Source of the DNA: Phylloscopus collybita
Taxonomy: Eukaryota > Chordata > Aves > Passeriformes > Phylloscopidae
Direction: 5' to 3'
Length of the DNA stretch: 64,000 nucleotides
Assembly: GCA_027886175.1 (NCBI GenBank)
Contig: JAJNNQ010000139.1
Span: forward strand, 186,001 to 250,000
Part shown: positions 22,690 through 33,681 of the stretch, piece by piece
Layout of the letters: the number at the start of each line of letters is the position of its first letter
How positions within the stretch are numbered: position 1 is the stretch's first letter
The notes under the pieces: model-generated
What the model was told of the DNA's origin: nothing
Seen by the model: only the letters and a program-made list of their open reading frames with translations
The model's database searches: none
Made by a program: the position numbers and the translations under genes

Positions 22690-25600
22690 TGATGTCATTT
22701 TCTAGGAGGCCTCTGGCACTACAAGACGAGACAAACTTCCAACTGGTGGCATATTGCATCTGGGAGATATCCTCATTTGTATGTAATGTTAGTAGGCGTA
22801 AGCCCAGTGGCAGGCAGACAGCATTACACAGGAACCGTGGCCCTTTGCCATGGGAAACCAAAGTCTCCACCCCAGCTTCTTGATGTCAATTTGTAGGAAG
22901 CCTTTTGCTCTACAGGGGGAGACAAACTTCCATTTGGTGGTAGATTGCACGTGAGAGACATCTTCAATGGTATAGAATTTTATTGGAATTTTAATAGGCA
23001 GAAGCCTTGTGGCAGGCAAACATCATTAGACACGAACGCTGTCCCATTTCCATGGGAAACCAAAGTCTCCACTCCAGGTTCCTGATGTCAGTTTGTAGGA
23101 GGCCTTTGGCACTACAAGGGCAGACAAAGTTCCGTCTGGTGGTTGATTGCATTGAGGAGATATCCTCATTTGTATGGAATTTCAGCAGGCAGAAGATCAG
23201 TGGCAGGCAGACAGCATAGGACACGAACGGTGGACCTTTTTCATGGGAAACCGGAGTCTCCACCCCACGTTCCTGATGTCAGTTTTTAGGAGGCCTTTGG
23301 CACTACAAGGGCAAACAAACTTCGAACTGGTGGTAGATTCCATCTGGGAGATATCCTCATTTGTGAGGAATTTCAGCAGGCGTAACCCAGTGGCAGGCAG
23401 ACAGCATTAGACACGAACGGTTGCCCTTTTCCATGGAAAAACCAATTATGCATCCTATGTTCCTGATGTCAGTTTTTAGGAGGCCATTGGCGCTACACTG
23501 GCAGACAAATTTCCATCTGGCGGTAGATTGCACCTCGGAGATGTCCTCATTTGTACGGAATTTTAGTGGTATTTTAGTACTCAGAAGCCCAGTGGCAGAC
23601 AGACAGCATTAAACATAAACGGTGGGCCTTTTCCATAGGAAACCGAAGTCTCCAGGCCAGGTTCCGAATGTCAGTTTGAAGGAGGCCTTTGGCACTGCAA
23701 GAGCAGACAAACTTCCATCTGGTGGCATATTGCATCTGGGAGATAGCCTCATTTATATGGAATTTTAGTAGCCATAATCCCAGTGGCAAGCAGACAGCAT
23801 TAGACACGAACGGTGGCCCTTTTCCATGGGAAACCAAAGTCTCAACCCCAGGTTCCTGATGTCAGTTTGAAGGACGCCTTTGGCAGTACAAAGGCAGACC
23901 ACGTTCCGTCTGGTGGTTGATTGCATCGAGGAGATATCCTCATTTCTATGGAATTTCAACAGGCAGAAGCTCAGTGGCAGGCAGACAGCATTAGACACGA
24001 ACAGTGGAACTTTTCCATTGGAAACCAAAGTCTCCACCTCACGTTCCTGATGTCAGTTTGTAGGAGGCCTTTGGAACTACAAGGGCAGACAAACTTCCGT
24101 CAGGTGGTAGATTGCACCTGGGAGATATCCTCATTTGTAGAGAATTTTATTGGAATTCTAGTAGGCATAAGCCAAGTGGCTGGCAGAGAGCATTAGACAC
24201 AAACGGTGGCCCATTTCCTTGGGAAACCAAAGTCTCCATCTCACGTTCCTGATGTCAGTTTGTAGGAGGCCTTTGGTACTACAAGGGCAGACATACTTCT
24301 ATCTTGTGGTTGATTGCATCGCAGAGATATCCTCATTTTTATGGAACTTCAGCAGTCATAACCACTGTACCAGGCAGACAGCATTAGACAGGAACAGTGG
24401 TCTTTTTCCATGGGAAACCAAAGTCTCCACACTACGTTCCCGATATCAGGTTTTAGGAGGTCTTTTGCAGTACATGGGAAGACAAACTTCCGTCTGTTGG
24501 TTTATTTCATCGGGGAGATATCCTCATTTGTATGGAATTTCAGCAGGCAGAAGCCCAGTGGCAGGCAGAGAGCATTAGACACAAACGGTGGCCCTTTTCC
24601 ATGGGAAACCGAAGTCTCCAACCCAGGCTTCTGATGTCGGTTTTCAGGAGGCCTTTGGCATTAAAAGTGTAGACAAACATCCATCTGGTGGGAAATTGCA
24701 TTTGGGAGATATCCTCATACGTATGGAATTTTAGTAGGCATATACCCACTGGCAGGCAGCAGCATTAGACATGAACAATGGGCCTTTTCCATGGAAAAAC
24801 AAATTATCCATCCTCACGTTCCTGATGTCATGTTTTAGGAGGCCTTTGGCACTACAAGAGCAGACAAACTTCCACGTGGTGGTAGATTGCACCTGAGAGA
24901 TATTCTCATTTGTAAAGAATTTTAGACGAATTTTAGTACGCAGATTCCAAGCGGCAGGCAGACAGAATTAGACATGAATAGTGGCCCTTTTCCAGGGGAA
25001 ATGAAAATCTGCAGGCCAGGTTCCTGATGTCAGTTTTTAGGAGGCCTTTTGCACTACAAGAACAGACAAACTTCCAACTGGTGGCATATTGCATCTTGGA
25101 GATATCCTCATTTGTATGTAATTTCTGTAGCCATAAGCCCAGTGGCCGGCAGACAGCATTAGACACGAACGGTGGCCCTTTTCCATGGGAAACCGAATTC
25201 TCCACTCCAGGCTCCTGATGTCTATTTGTAGGAGGCCTTTGGCACTACAGGGGCAGACAAACTTCCGTCAGGTGGTTGATTGCATTGGAGAGATTTCCCA
25301 ATTTCTTTGGAATTTCAGCAGGCAGAAGCCCAGTGGCAGGCAGACAGCATTAGACATGAACGCTGGCCCTTTTCCATGGGAAAACAAAGTCTCCACCCCT
25401 GATTCCTGATGTCAGTTTTTTAGGAGGGCTTTGGTACTACAAGGGCAGAGAATCTTCTATCTGGTTGTAGATTGCACCTGGGAGATATCCTCATTTCTAT
25501 GGAATTTTAGTGGAATTTTAATAGGAAGAAGCCCAGTGGCAAGCAGACAGCATTACACACGAACGGTGACCCATTTGTATGGGAAGCCAAAGTGGCCACT

Positions 25601-25790
25601 CCCGGTTCCTGATGTCAGTTTTTAGGAGGCCTTTGCCACTACAAGGGCAGGCAAACTTCCATCTGGTGGTAAATTGCATCTGCGAGATATGCTCATTTGT
25701 ATGGAGATTTAGCAGGCATATGCCCAGTGGCAGGCACACAGCATTAGGCATGAACAGTGCCCTATTCCACGGGAAACCAAATTATACATC

Positions 25791-25796
25791 CTACGT
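25791..25796 (+). repeat. Target site duplication, 5' copy (LTR copy 2)
   Basis: CTACGT, identical in sequence and position within the HOR to 19,557-19,562 (offset 6,234). Confidence 0.93.
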
Positions 25797-26164
25797 TGTG
25801 GAGAGAATGTGAATTGGAAGGGACAGACTGCGTTTGCGGAAGACGAATCGGGTTGTAACGCGAAGCAGGGCCAGGCACATCCCTCTCCAGAGATAACCTT
25901 TATCTCAAGGTCACAGACCCCTCTCTCTTTCCCTGCATACCAGTACTTTTCCACTACCCTTAAGAAACTAGTAAGACCCCCTATGACGTAGCGAAACCCA
26001 GAAGGTACTTCAACCCTGTGTTTTAGATAATAAACGCTTTTGACCAAACACATCACATTGGTGTTAACTGAGTCATTTGCCCGAACCCCACGCTCGCAGC
26101 TCGTGGTGGTCGTGTCTTCAATTAAACCCAGGCCACCAAGGCGATGGCTGAATAAGCCGCAACA
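25797..26164 (+). mobile_element. Solo LTR in HOR copy 2 (368 bp)
   Basis: Same length, ends and target duplication as the LTR at 19,563, exactly 6,234 bp away and in the same monomer of the HOR. It therefore arose by duplication of the HOR, not by a new insertion. The one difference I find from LTR copy 1 is C at 25,933 (T at 19,699). Motifs recur at 25,890-25,906 (GATA palindrome), 25,905-25,913 (TCAAGGTCA), 25,984-25,990 (CRE-like), 26,029-26,034 (AATAAA) and 26,069-26,075 (TGAGTCA). Confidence 0.9.
26029..26034 (+). terminator. LTR copy 2: polyadenylation signal AATAAA
   Basis: Same position in the LTR as at 19,795-19,800, with unchanged flanking sequence. Confidence 0.7.
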
Positions 26165-26170
26165 CTACGT
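26165..26170 (+). repeat. Target site duplication, 3' copy (LTR copy 2)
   Basis: CTACGT directly after the LTR end CAACA, followed by TTAAGAAG. Confidence 0.93.
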
Positions 26171-29100
26171 TTAAGAAGAGAGTTTATAGGAGCCCTTTGG
26201 CACTACAAGGGCAGAGAAACTTCAAACCGGGAGTAGATTGCACCTGCGAGATATTCTCAATTTTATAGAATTTTAGAGGAATTTCAGTCCGCCGAATCCC
26301 ACCTGCAGGCACACAGAATTAGACATGAATAGCGACCTTTTCCGGGGGAAACCAAAGTCTCCAGGCCAGGTTCCTGATGTCAGCTTTTAGGAGGCCTTTT
26401 GCACTACAAGAACAGACAACCTTCCGACTGGTGGCATATTGCATCTTGGAGATATCCTCATTTGTATGGAATTATAGTGGAATTAAAGTAGGCAGAAGCC
26501 CAGTGGCAAGTAGACAGCATTAAACACCAACGGTGGCCGATTTCCATGGGAAACCAAAGTCTCCACCCCACGTTCATGATGTCCGTTTCTAGGAGGCCTT
26601 TGGAACTACAAGAGCAGACAAACTTCCAACTGGTGGCATATTGCATCTGGGAGATATCCTCATTTGTATGTAATTTCTGTAGCCATAAGCCCAGTGGCCG
26701 GCAGACAGCATTAGACACGAATGGTGGCCCTTTGCCATGGGAAAACAAAGTCTCCACCCCTGGTTCCTGATGTCAGTTTTTTAGGAGGGCTTTGGTACTA
26801 CAAGGGCAAAGAATCTTCCATCTGGTTGTGGATTGCACCTAGGAGATATCCTCATTTCTATGGAATTTTAGTGGAATTTTAATAGGAAGAAGCCCAGTGG
26901 CAAGCAGACAGCATTACACACGAACGGTGGCCCATTTTCATGGGAAACCAAAGTCGCCACTCCCGGTTCCTGATGTCAGTTTTTAGGAGGTTTTTGCCAC
27001 TACAAGGGCAGGCAAACTTCCATCTAGTGGTAAATTGCATCTGCGAGATATCCTCATTTGTATGGAATTTTAGCAGGCATACGCCCAGTGGCAGGCACAC
27101 AGCATTTGGCATGAACAGTGGCCCTTTTCCATGGGAAACCAAATTATCCATCCTATGTTTCAGATGTCAGTTTATAGGAGCCCTTTGGCACTACAATGGC
27201 AGAGAAACTTCAAACTGGGGGAGGATTGCAACTGCGAAATATTCCCATTTGTATAGAATTTTAGAGGAATTTTAGTACGCAGAATCCCAGCTGCAGGCAC
27301 ACAGAATTAGACATGAATAGTGGCCCTTTTCCAGGGGAAACCAAAGTCTCCACCCCACGTTCCTGATGTCAGTTTTTACGAGGACTTTGGCACTATAAGG
27401 GCAGACATACTTCCAACTGGTGGTAGATTCCATCAGGGAGATATCCTCATTTGTATGTAATTTCAGTAGTCATAAGCCCAGTGGCAAGGAGACAGCATTA
27501 AACAACAAGGGTGCCCCTTTTCCATGGGAAACCAAAGCCTCCTTTCCACAATCCTGATGTCAGTTTGTAGGAGGCCTTTGGCATTACAAGGGCAGAAAAA
27601 CTTTCATCTGGTGGTAGACTCTATCTGGGAGATATCCTCATTTGTACGGGATTTTACTAGGCATAATCCCAGTGGCAGTCACATAGCATTAGACACAAAC
27701 GGTGGCCCATTTCCATGGGAAAACAAAGTCTCCACCCCACGTTCCTGATGTCAATTTGTAGAAGGCGTTTGGAACTACAAGGGCAGAAAAACTTCCATCT
27801 GGTGGTAGATTGCACCTGGGAGATACCCTCATTTCTCTGGAATTTATTGGAATTTTATTAAGAAGATCCCCAGTGGCAGGCAGACAGCTTTAGACACGAA
27901 CGGTGGCCCATTTTTATGGGAAACCAAAGTCTCCACCCCACGTTCCTGATGTCCGTTACTAGGAGGCCTTCGGCAGTACAAGGGTAGACAAACTTCCACC
28001 TGGTGGTAGATTGCTCCTGGGAGATATCCTCATTTGTATGGACCTTCAGCAGTCATAACCACAGTGCCAGGCAGACAGCATTAGACAGGAACGGTGGTCC
28101 TTTTCCTAGGGAAACCAAAGTCTCCACACCACGTTCCCGATGTCAGGTTTTAGTAGGCCATTGACAGTACAAGGGCAGAAAAACTTCCGTCTGGTGGTTG
28201 ATTGCATCGGGAAGATATCCACATTTGTATGGAATTTCAGCAGATAGAAGCCCAGTGGCAGGCAGACAGCATTAGACACGAACGGTGGCCCTTTTCCATG
28301 GGAAAACAAAGTCTCCAACCCAGGCTCCTGATGTCAGTTTGTAGGAGGCCTTTGGCACTTCAAGGGCAGACAAACCTCCATCTCGTGGTGGATCGCACCT
28401 CGTAGATGTCCTTATTTGTATGGAATTTTAGTGGTATTTTAGTACTCAGAAGCCCTGTTGCAGACAGAGAGCATTAAACATGAACGGTGGGCCTTTTCCA
28501 TAGGAAACCAAAGTCTCCACGCCAGGTTCCGAATGTCAGTATAAAGGAGGCCTTTGGCACTGCAAGAGCAGACAAACTTCCATCTGGTGGCATATTGCAT
28601 CTGGGAGATATCCTCATTTGTATGGAACTTCAGCAGTCATAACCACAGTGCCAGGCAGACAGCATTAGACAGGAACGGTGGTCCTTTTCCATGGGAAACC
28701 AAAGTCTCCACCATAGGTTTCTGATGGCAGATTGTAGGAGGCCTTTGGAAACATAAGGGCAGAGAAACTTCCATCTGGTGTTAGTTTGCACCTGGGAGAT
28801 ATTCGCATTTGTATGGAATTTTAGTGGAATTTTAGTAGGCAGAATCCCAGCGGCAGGCAGACAGAATTAGACATGAATAGTGGCCCATTTCCATGGGAAA
28901 CCAAAGTCTCCACCCCAGGTTCCTGATGTCATTTTCTAGGAGGCCTCTGGCACTACAAGACGAGACAAACTTCCAACTGGTGGCATATTGCATCTGGGAG
29001 ATATCCTCATTTGTATGTAATGTTAGTAGGCGTAAGCCCAGTGGCAGGCAGACAGCATTACACAGGAACCGTGGCCCTTTGCCATGGGAAACCAAAGTCT

Positions 29101-32024
29101 CCACCCCAGCTTCTTGATGTCAATTTGTAGGAAGCCTTTTGCTCTACAGGGGGAGACAAACTTCCATTTGGTGGTAGATTGCACGTGAGAGACATCTTCA
29201 ATGGTATAGAATTTTATTGGAATTTTAATAGGCAGAAGCCTTGTGGCAGGCAAACATCATTAGACACGAACGCTGTCCCATTTCCATGGGAAACCAAAGT
29301 CTCCACTCCAGGTTCCTGATGTCAGTTTGTAGGAGGCCTTTGGCACTACAAGGGCAGACAAAGTTCCGTCTGGTGGTTGATTGCATTGAGGAGATATCCT
29401 CATTTGTATGGAATTTCAGCAGGCAGAAGATCAGTGGCAGGCAGACAGCATAGGACACGAACGGTGGACCTTTTTCATGGGAAACCGGAGTCTCCACCCC
29501 ACGTTCCTGATGTCAGTTTTTAGGAGGCCTTTGGCACTACAAGGGCAAACAAACTTCGAACTGGTGGTAGATTCCATCTGGGAGATATCCTCATTTGTGA
29601 GGAATTTCAGCAGGCGTAACCCAGTGGCAGGCAGACAGCATTAGACACGAACGGTTGCCCTTTTCCATGGAAAAACCAATTATGCATCCTATGTTCCTGA
29701 TGTCAGTTTTTAGGAGGCCATTGGCGCTACACTGGCAGACAAATTTCCATCTGGCGGTAGATTGCACCTCGGAGATGTCCTCATTTGTACGGAATTTTAG
29801 TGGTATTTTAGTACTCAGAAGCCCAGTGGCAGACAGACAGCATTAAACATAAACGGTGGGCCTTTTCCATAGGAAACCGAAGTCTCCAGGCCAGGTTCCG
29901 AATGTCAGTTTGAAGGAGGCCTTTGGCACTGCAAGAGCAGACAAACTTCCATCTGGTGGCATATTGCATCTGGGAGATATCCTCATTTATATGGAATTTT
30001 AGTAGCCATAATCCCAGTGGCAAGCAGACAGCATTAGACACGAACGGTGGCCCTTTTCCATGGGAAACCAAAGTCTCAACCCCAGGTTCCTGATGTCAGT
30101 TTGAAGGAGGCCTTTGGCAGTACAAAGGCAGACCACGTTCCGTCTGGTGGTTGATTGCATCGAGGAGATATCCTCATTTCTATGGAATTTCAACAGGCAG
30201 AAGCTCAGTGGCAGGCAGACAGCATTAGACACGAACAGTGGAACTTTTCCATTGGAAACCAAAGTCTCCACCTCACGTTCCTGATGTCAGTTTGTAGGAG
30301 GCCTTTGGAACTACAAGGGCAGACAAACTTCCGTCAGGTGGTAGATTGCACCTGGGAGATATCCTCATTTTTAGAGAATTTTATTGGAATTCTAGTAGGC
30401 ATAAGCCAAGTGGCTGGCAGAGAGCATTAGACACAAACGGTGGCCCATTTCCTTGGGAAACCAAAGTCTCCATCTCACGTTCCTGATGTCAGTTTGTAGG
30501 AGGCCTTTGGTACTACAAGGGCAGACATACTTCTATCTTGTGGTTGATTGCATCGCAGAGATATCCTCATTTTTATGGAACTTCAGCAGTCATAACCACT
30601 GTACCAGGCAGACAGCATTAGACAGGAACAGTGGTCTTTTTCCATGGGAAACCAAAGTCTCCACACTACGTTCCCGATATCAGGTTTTAGGAGGTCTTTT
30701 GCAGTACATGGGAAGACAAACTTCCGTCTGTTGGTTTATTTCATCGGGGAGATATCCTCATTTGTATGGAATTTCAGCAGGCAGAAGCCCAGTGGCAGGC
30801 AGAGAGCATTAGACACAAACGGTGGCCCTTTTCCATGGGAAACCGAAGTCTCCAACCCAGGCTTCTGATGTCGGTTTTCAGGAGGCCTTTGGCATTAAAA
30901 GTGTAGACAAACATCCATCTGGTGGGAAATTGCATTTGGGAGATATCCTCATACGTATGGAATTTTAGTAGGCATATACCCACTGGCAGGCAGCAGCATT
31001 AGACATGAACAATGGGCCTTTTCCATGGAAAAACAAATTATCCATCCTCACGTTCCTGATGTCATGTTTTAGGAGGCCTTTGGCACTACAAGAGCAGACA
31101 AACTTCCACGTGGTGGTAGATTGCACCTGAGAGATATTCTCATTTGTAAAGAATTTTAGACGAATTTTAGTACGCAGATTCCAAGCGGCAGGCAGACAGA
31201 ATTAGACATGAATAGTGGCCCTTTTCCAGGGGAAATGAAAATCTGCAGGCCAGGTTCCTGATGTCAGTTTTTAGGAGGCCTTTTGCACTACAAGAACAGA
31301 CAAACTTCCAACTGGTGGCATATTGCATCTTGGAGATATCCTCATTTGTATGTAATTTCTGTAGCCATAAGCCCAGTGGCCGGCAGACAGCATTAGACAC
31401 GAACGGTGGCCCTTTTCCATGGGAAACCGAATTCTCCACTCCAGGCTCCTGATGTCTATTTGTAGGAGGCCTTTGGCACTACAGGGGCAGACAAACTTCC
31501 GTCAGGTGGTTGATTGCATTGGAGAGATTTCCCAATTTCTTTGGAATTTCAGCAGGCAGAAGCCCAGTGGCAGGCAGACAGCATTAGACATGAACGCTGG
31601 CCCTTTTCCATGGGAAAACAAAGTCTCCACCCCTGATTCCTGATGTCAGTTTTTTAGGAGGGCTTTGGTACTACAAGGGCAGAGAATCTTCTATCTGGTT
31701 GTAGATTGCACCTGGGAGATATCCTCATTTCTATGGAATTTTAGTGGAATTTTAATAGGAAGAAGCCCAGTGGCAAGCAGACAGCATTACACACGAACGG
31801 TGACCCATTTGTATGGGAAGCCAAAGTGGCCACTCCCGGTTCCTGATGTCAGTTTTTAGGAGGCCTTTGCCACTACAAGGGCAGGCAAACTTCCATCTGG
31901 TGGTAAATTGCATCTGCGAGATATGCTCATTTGTATGGAGATTTAGCAGGCATATGCCCAGTGGCAGGCACACAGCATTAGGCATGAACAGTGCCCTATT
32001 CCACGGGAAACCAAATTATACATC

Positions 32025-32030
32025 CTACGT
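32025..32030 (+). repeat. Target site duplication, 5' copy (LTR copy 3)
   Basis: CTACGT directly before the LTR start TGTGG, offset 6,234 from copy 2. Confidence 0.93.
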
Positions 32031-32398
32031 TGTGGAGAGAATGTGAATTGGAAGGGACAGACTGCGTTTGCGGAAGACGAATCGGGTTGTAACGCGAAGC
32101 AGGGCCAGGCACATCCCTCTCCAGAGATAACCTTTATCTCAAGGTCACAGACCCCTCTCTCTTTCCCTGCATACCAGTACTTTTCCACTACCCTTAAGAA
32201 ACTAGTAAGACCCCCTATGACGTAGCGAAACCCAGAAGGTACTTAAACCCTGTGTTTTAGATAATAAACGCTTTTGACCAAACACATCACATTGGTGTTA
32301 ACTGAGTCATTTGCCCGAACCCCACGCTCGCAGCTCGTGGTGGTCGTGTCTTCAATTAAACCCAGGCCACCAAGGCGATGGCTGAATAAGCCGCAACA
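32031..32398 (+). mobile_element. Solo LTR in HOR copy 3 (368 bp)
   Basis: Third copy, exactly 6,234 bp after copy 2. It shares C at the site equivalent to 19,699 with copy 2 and has a private A at 32,245 (C at 19,777 and 26,011). By eye only these two sites vary among the three LTRs, so the LTR-bearing amplification is recent relative to the divergence among monomers. Motifs recur at 32,124-32,140, 32,139-32,147, 32,218-32,224, 32,263-32,268 and 32,303-32,309. Confidence 0.9.
32263..32268 (+). terminator. LTR copy 3: polyadenylation signal AATAAA
   Basis: Same position in the LTR as in copies 1 and 2. Confidence 0.7.
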
Positions 32399-32404
32399 CT
32401 ACGT
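32399..32404 (+). repeat. Target site duplication, 3' copy (LTR copy 3)
   Basis: CTACGT directly after the LTR end CAACA, followed by TTAAGAAG. Confidence 0.93.
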
Positions 32405-33681
32405 TTAAGAAGAGAGTTTATAGGAGCCCTTTGGCACTACAAGGGCAGAGAAACTTCAAACCGGGAGTAGATTGCACCTGCGAGATATCCTCAATTTTAT
32501 AGAATTTTAGAGGAATTTCAGTCCGCCGAATCCCACCGGCAGGCACACAGAATTAGACATGAATAGCGACCTTTTCCGGGGGAAACCAAAGTCTCCAGGC
32601 CAGGTTCCTGATGTCAGCTTTTAGGAGGCCTTTTGCACTACAAGAACAGACAACCTTCCGACTGGTGGCATATTGCATCTTGGAGATATCCTCATTTGTA
32701 TGGAATTATAGTGGAATTAAAGTAGGCAGAAGCCCAGTGGCAAGTAGACAGCATTAAACACCAACGGTGGCCCATTTCCATGGGAAACCAAAGTCTCCAC
32801 CCCACGTTCATGATGTCCGTTTCTAGGAGGCCTTTGGAACTACAAGAGCAGACAAACTTCCAACTGGTGGCATATTGCATCTGGGAGATATCCTCATTTG
32901 TATGTAATTTCTGTAGCCATAAGCCCAGTGGCCGGCAGACAGCATTAGACACGAATGGTGGCCCTTTTCCATGGGAAAACAAAGTCTCCACCCCTGGTTC
33001 CTGATGTCAGTTTTTTAGGAGGGCTTTGGTACTACAAGGGCAAAGAATCTTCCATCTGGTTGTGGATTGCACCTAGGAGATATCCTCATTTCTATGGAAT
33101 TTTAGTGGAATTTTAATAGGAAGAAGCCCAGTGGCAAGCAGACAGCATTACACACGAACGGTGGCCCATTTTCATGGGAAACCAAAGTCGCCACTCCCGG
33201 TTCCTGATGTCAGTTTTTAGGAGGTTTTTGCCACTACAAGGGCAGGCAAGCTTCCATCTAGTGGTAAATTGCATCTGCGAGATATCCTCATTTGTATGGA
33301 ATTTTAGCAGGCATACGCCCAGTGGCAGGCACACAACATTTGGCATGAACAGTGGCCCTTTTCCATGGGAAACCAAATTATCCATCCTATGTTTCAGATG
33401 TCAGTTTATAGGAGCCCTTTGGCACTACAATGGCAGAGAAACTTCAAACTGGGGGAGGATTGCAACTGCGAAATATTCCCATTTGTATAGAATTTTAGAG
33501 GAATTTTAGTACGCAGAATCCCAGCTGCAGGCACACAGAATTAGACATGAATAGTGGCCCTTTTCCAGGGGAAACCAAAGTCTCCACCCCACGTTCCTGA
33601 TGTCAGTTTTTACGAGGACTTTGGCACTATAAGGGCAGACATACTTCCAACTGGTGGTAGATTCCATCAGGGAGATATCCT

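Larger units (their letters stand above)
21214..27447 (+). repeat. Higher-order repeat copy 2 (30 monomers plus LTR, 6,234 bp)
   Basis: This is a full unit. Monomer starts (TGATG position), given in the phase 21,321 to 27,554, are 21321, 21512, 21713, 21904, 22095, 22297, 22488, 22690, 22881, 23083, 23274, 23464, 23665, 23857, 24048, 24250, 24441, 24632, 24823, 25025, 25216, 25407, 25610, 26173, 26375, 26577, 26768, 26971, 27162 and 27364; the next unit begins at 27555. The spacings give the order ABAABABABAABAABAAABAABABBABABA: 18 type A and 12 type B. Monomer 23 holds the LTR. Without LTR and target duplication the unit is 5,860 bp. Confidence 0.93.
27448..33681 (+). repeat. Higher-order repeat copy 3 (30 monomers plus LTR, 6,234 bp)
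   Basis: This is collinear with copy 2 at a constant offset of 6,234 and almost identical over its whole length, differing at scattered single bases. At several of those bases it agrees with copy 1 rather than copy 2 (27,742 T, 28,713 A, 32,538 G). The LTR is at 32,031-32,398. Confidence 0.93.

Noticed and set aside
25709..26056. 115-codon antisense frame across the LTR and satellite
   Set aside because: It starts inside the LTR in antisense, runs into a monomer, varies in length between LTR copies (100, 115 and 81 codons) and does not resemble any retroviral protein.
21214..27447. CENP-B box in the monomer
   Set aside because: The GTTCGTGTCTAATGC region was compared with the consensus TTCG-4N-A-2N-CGGG; the central A and CGGG are absent. 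Centromere function is therefore not supported from this motif.
19563..32398. Three independent LTR insertions
   Set aside because: Identical target duplication, identical position in the HOR and exact 6,234-bp spacing mean one insertion and later duplication.
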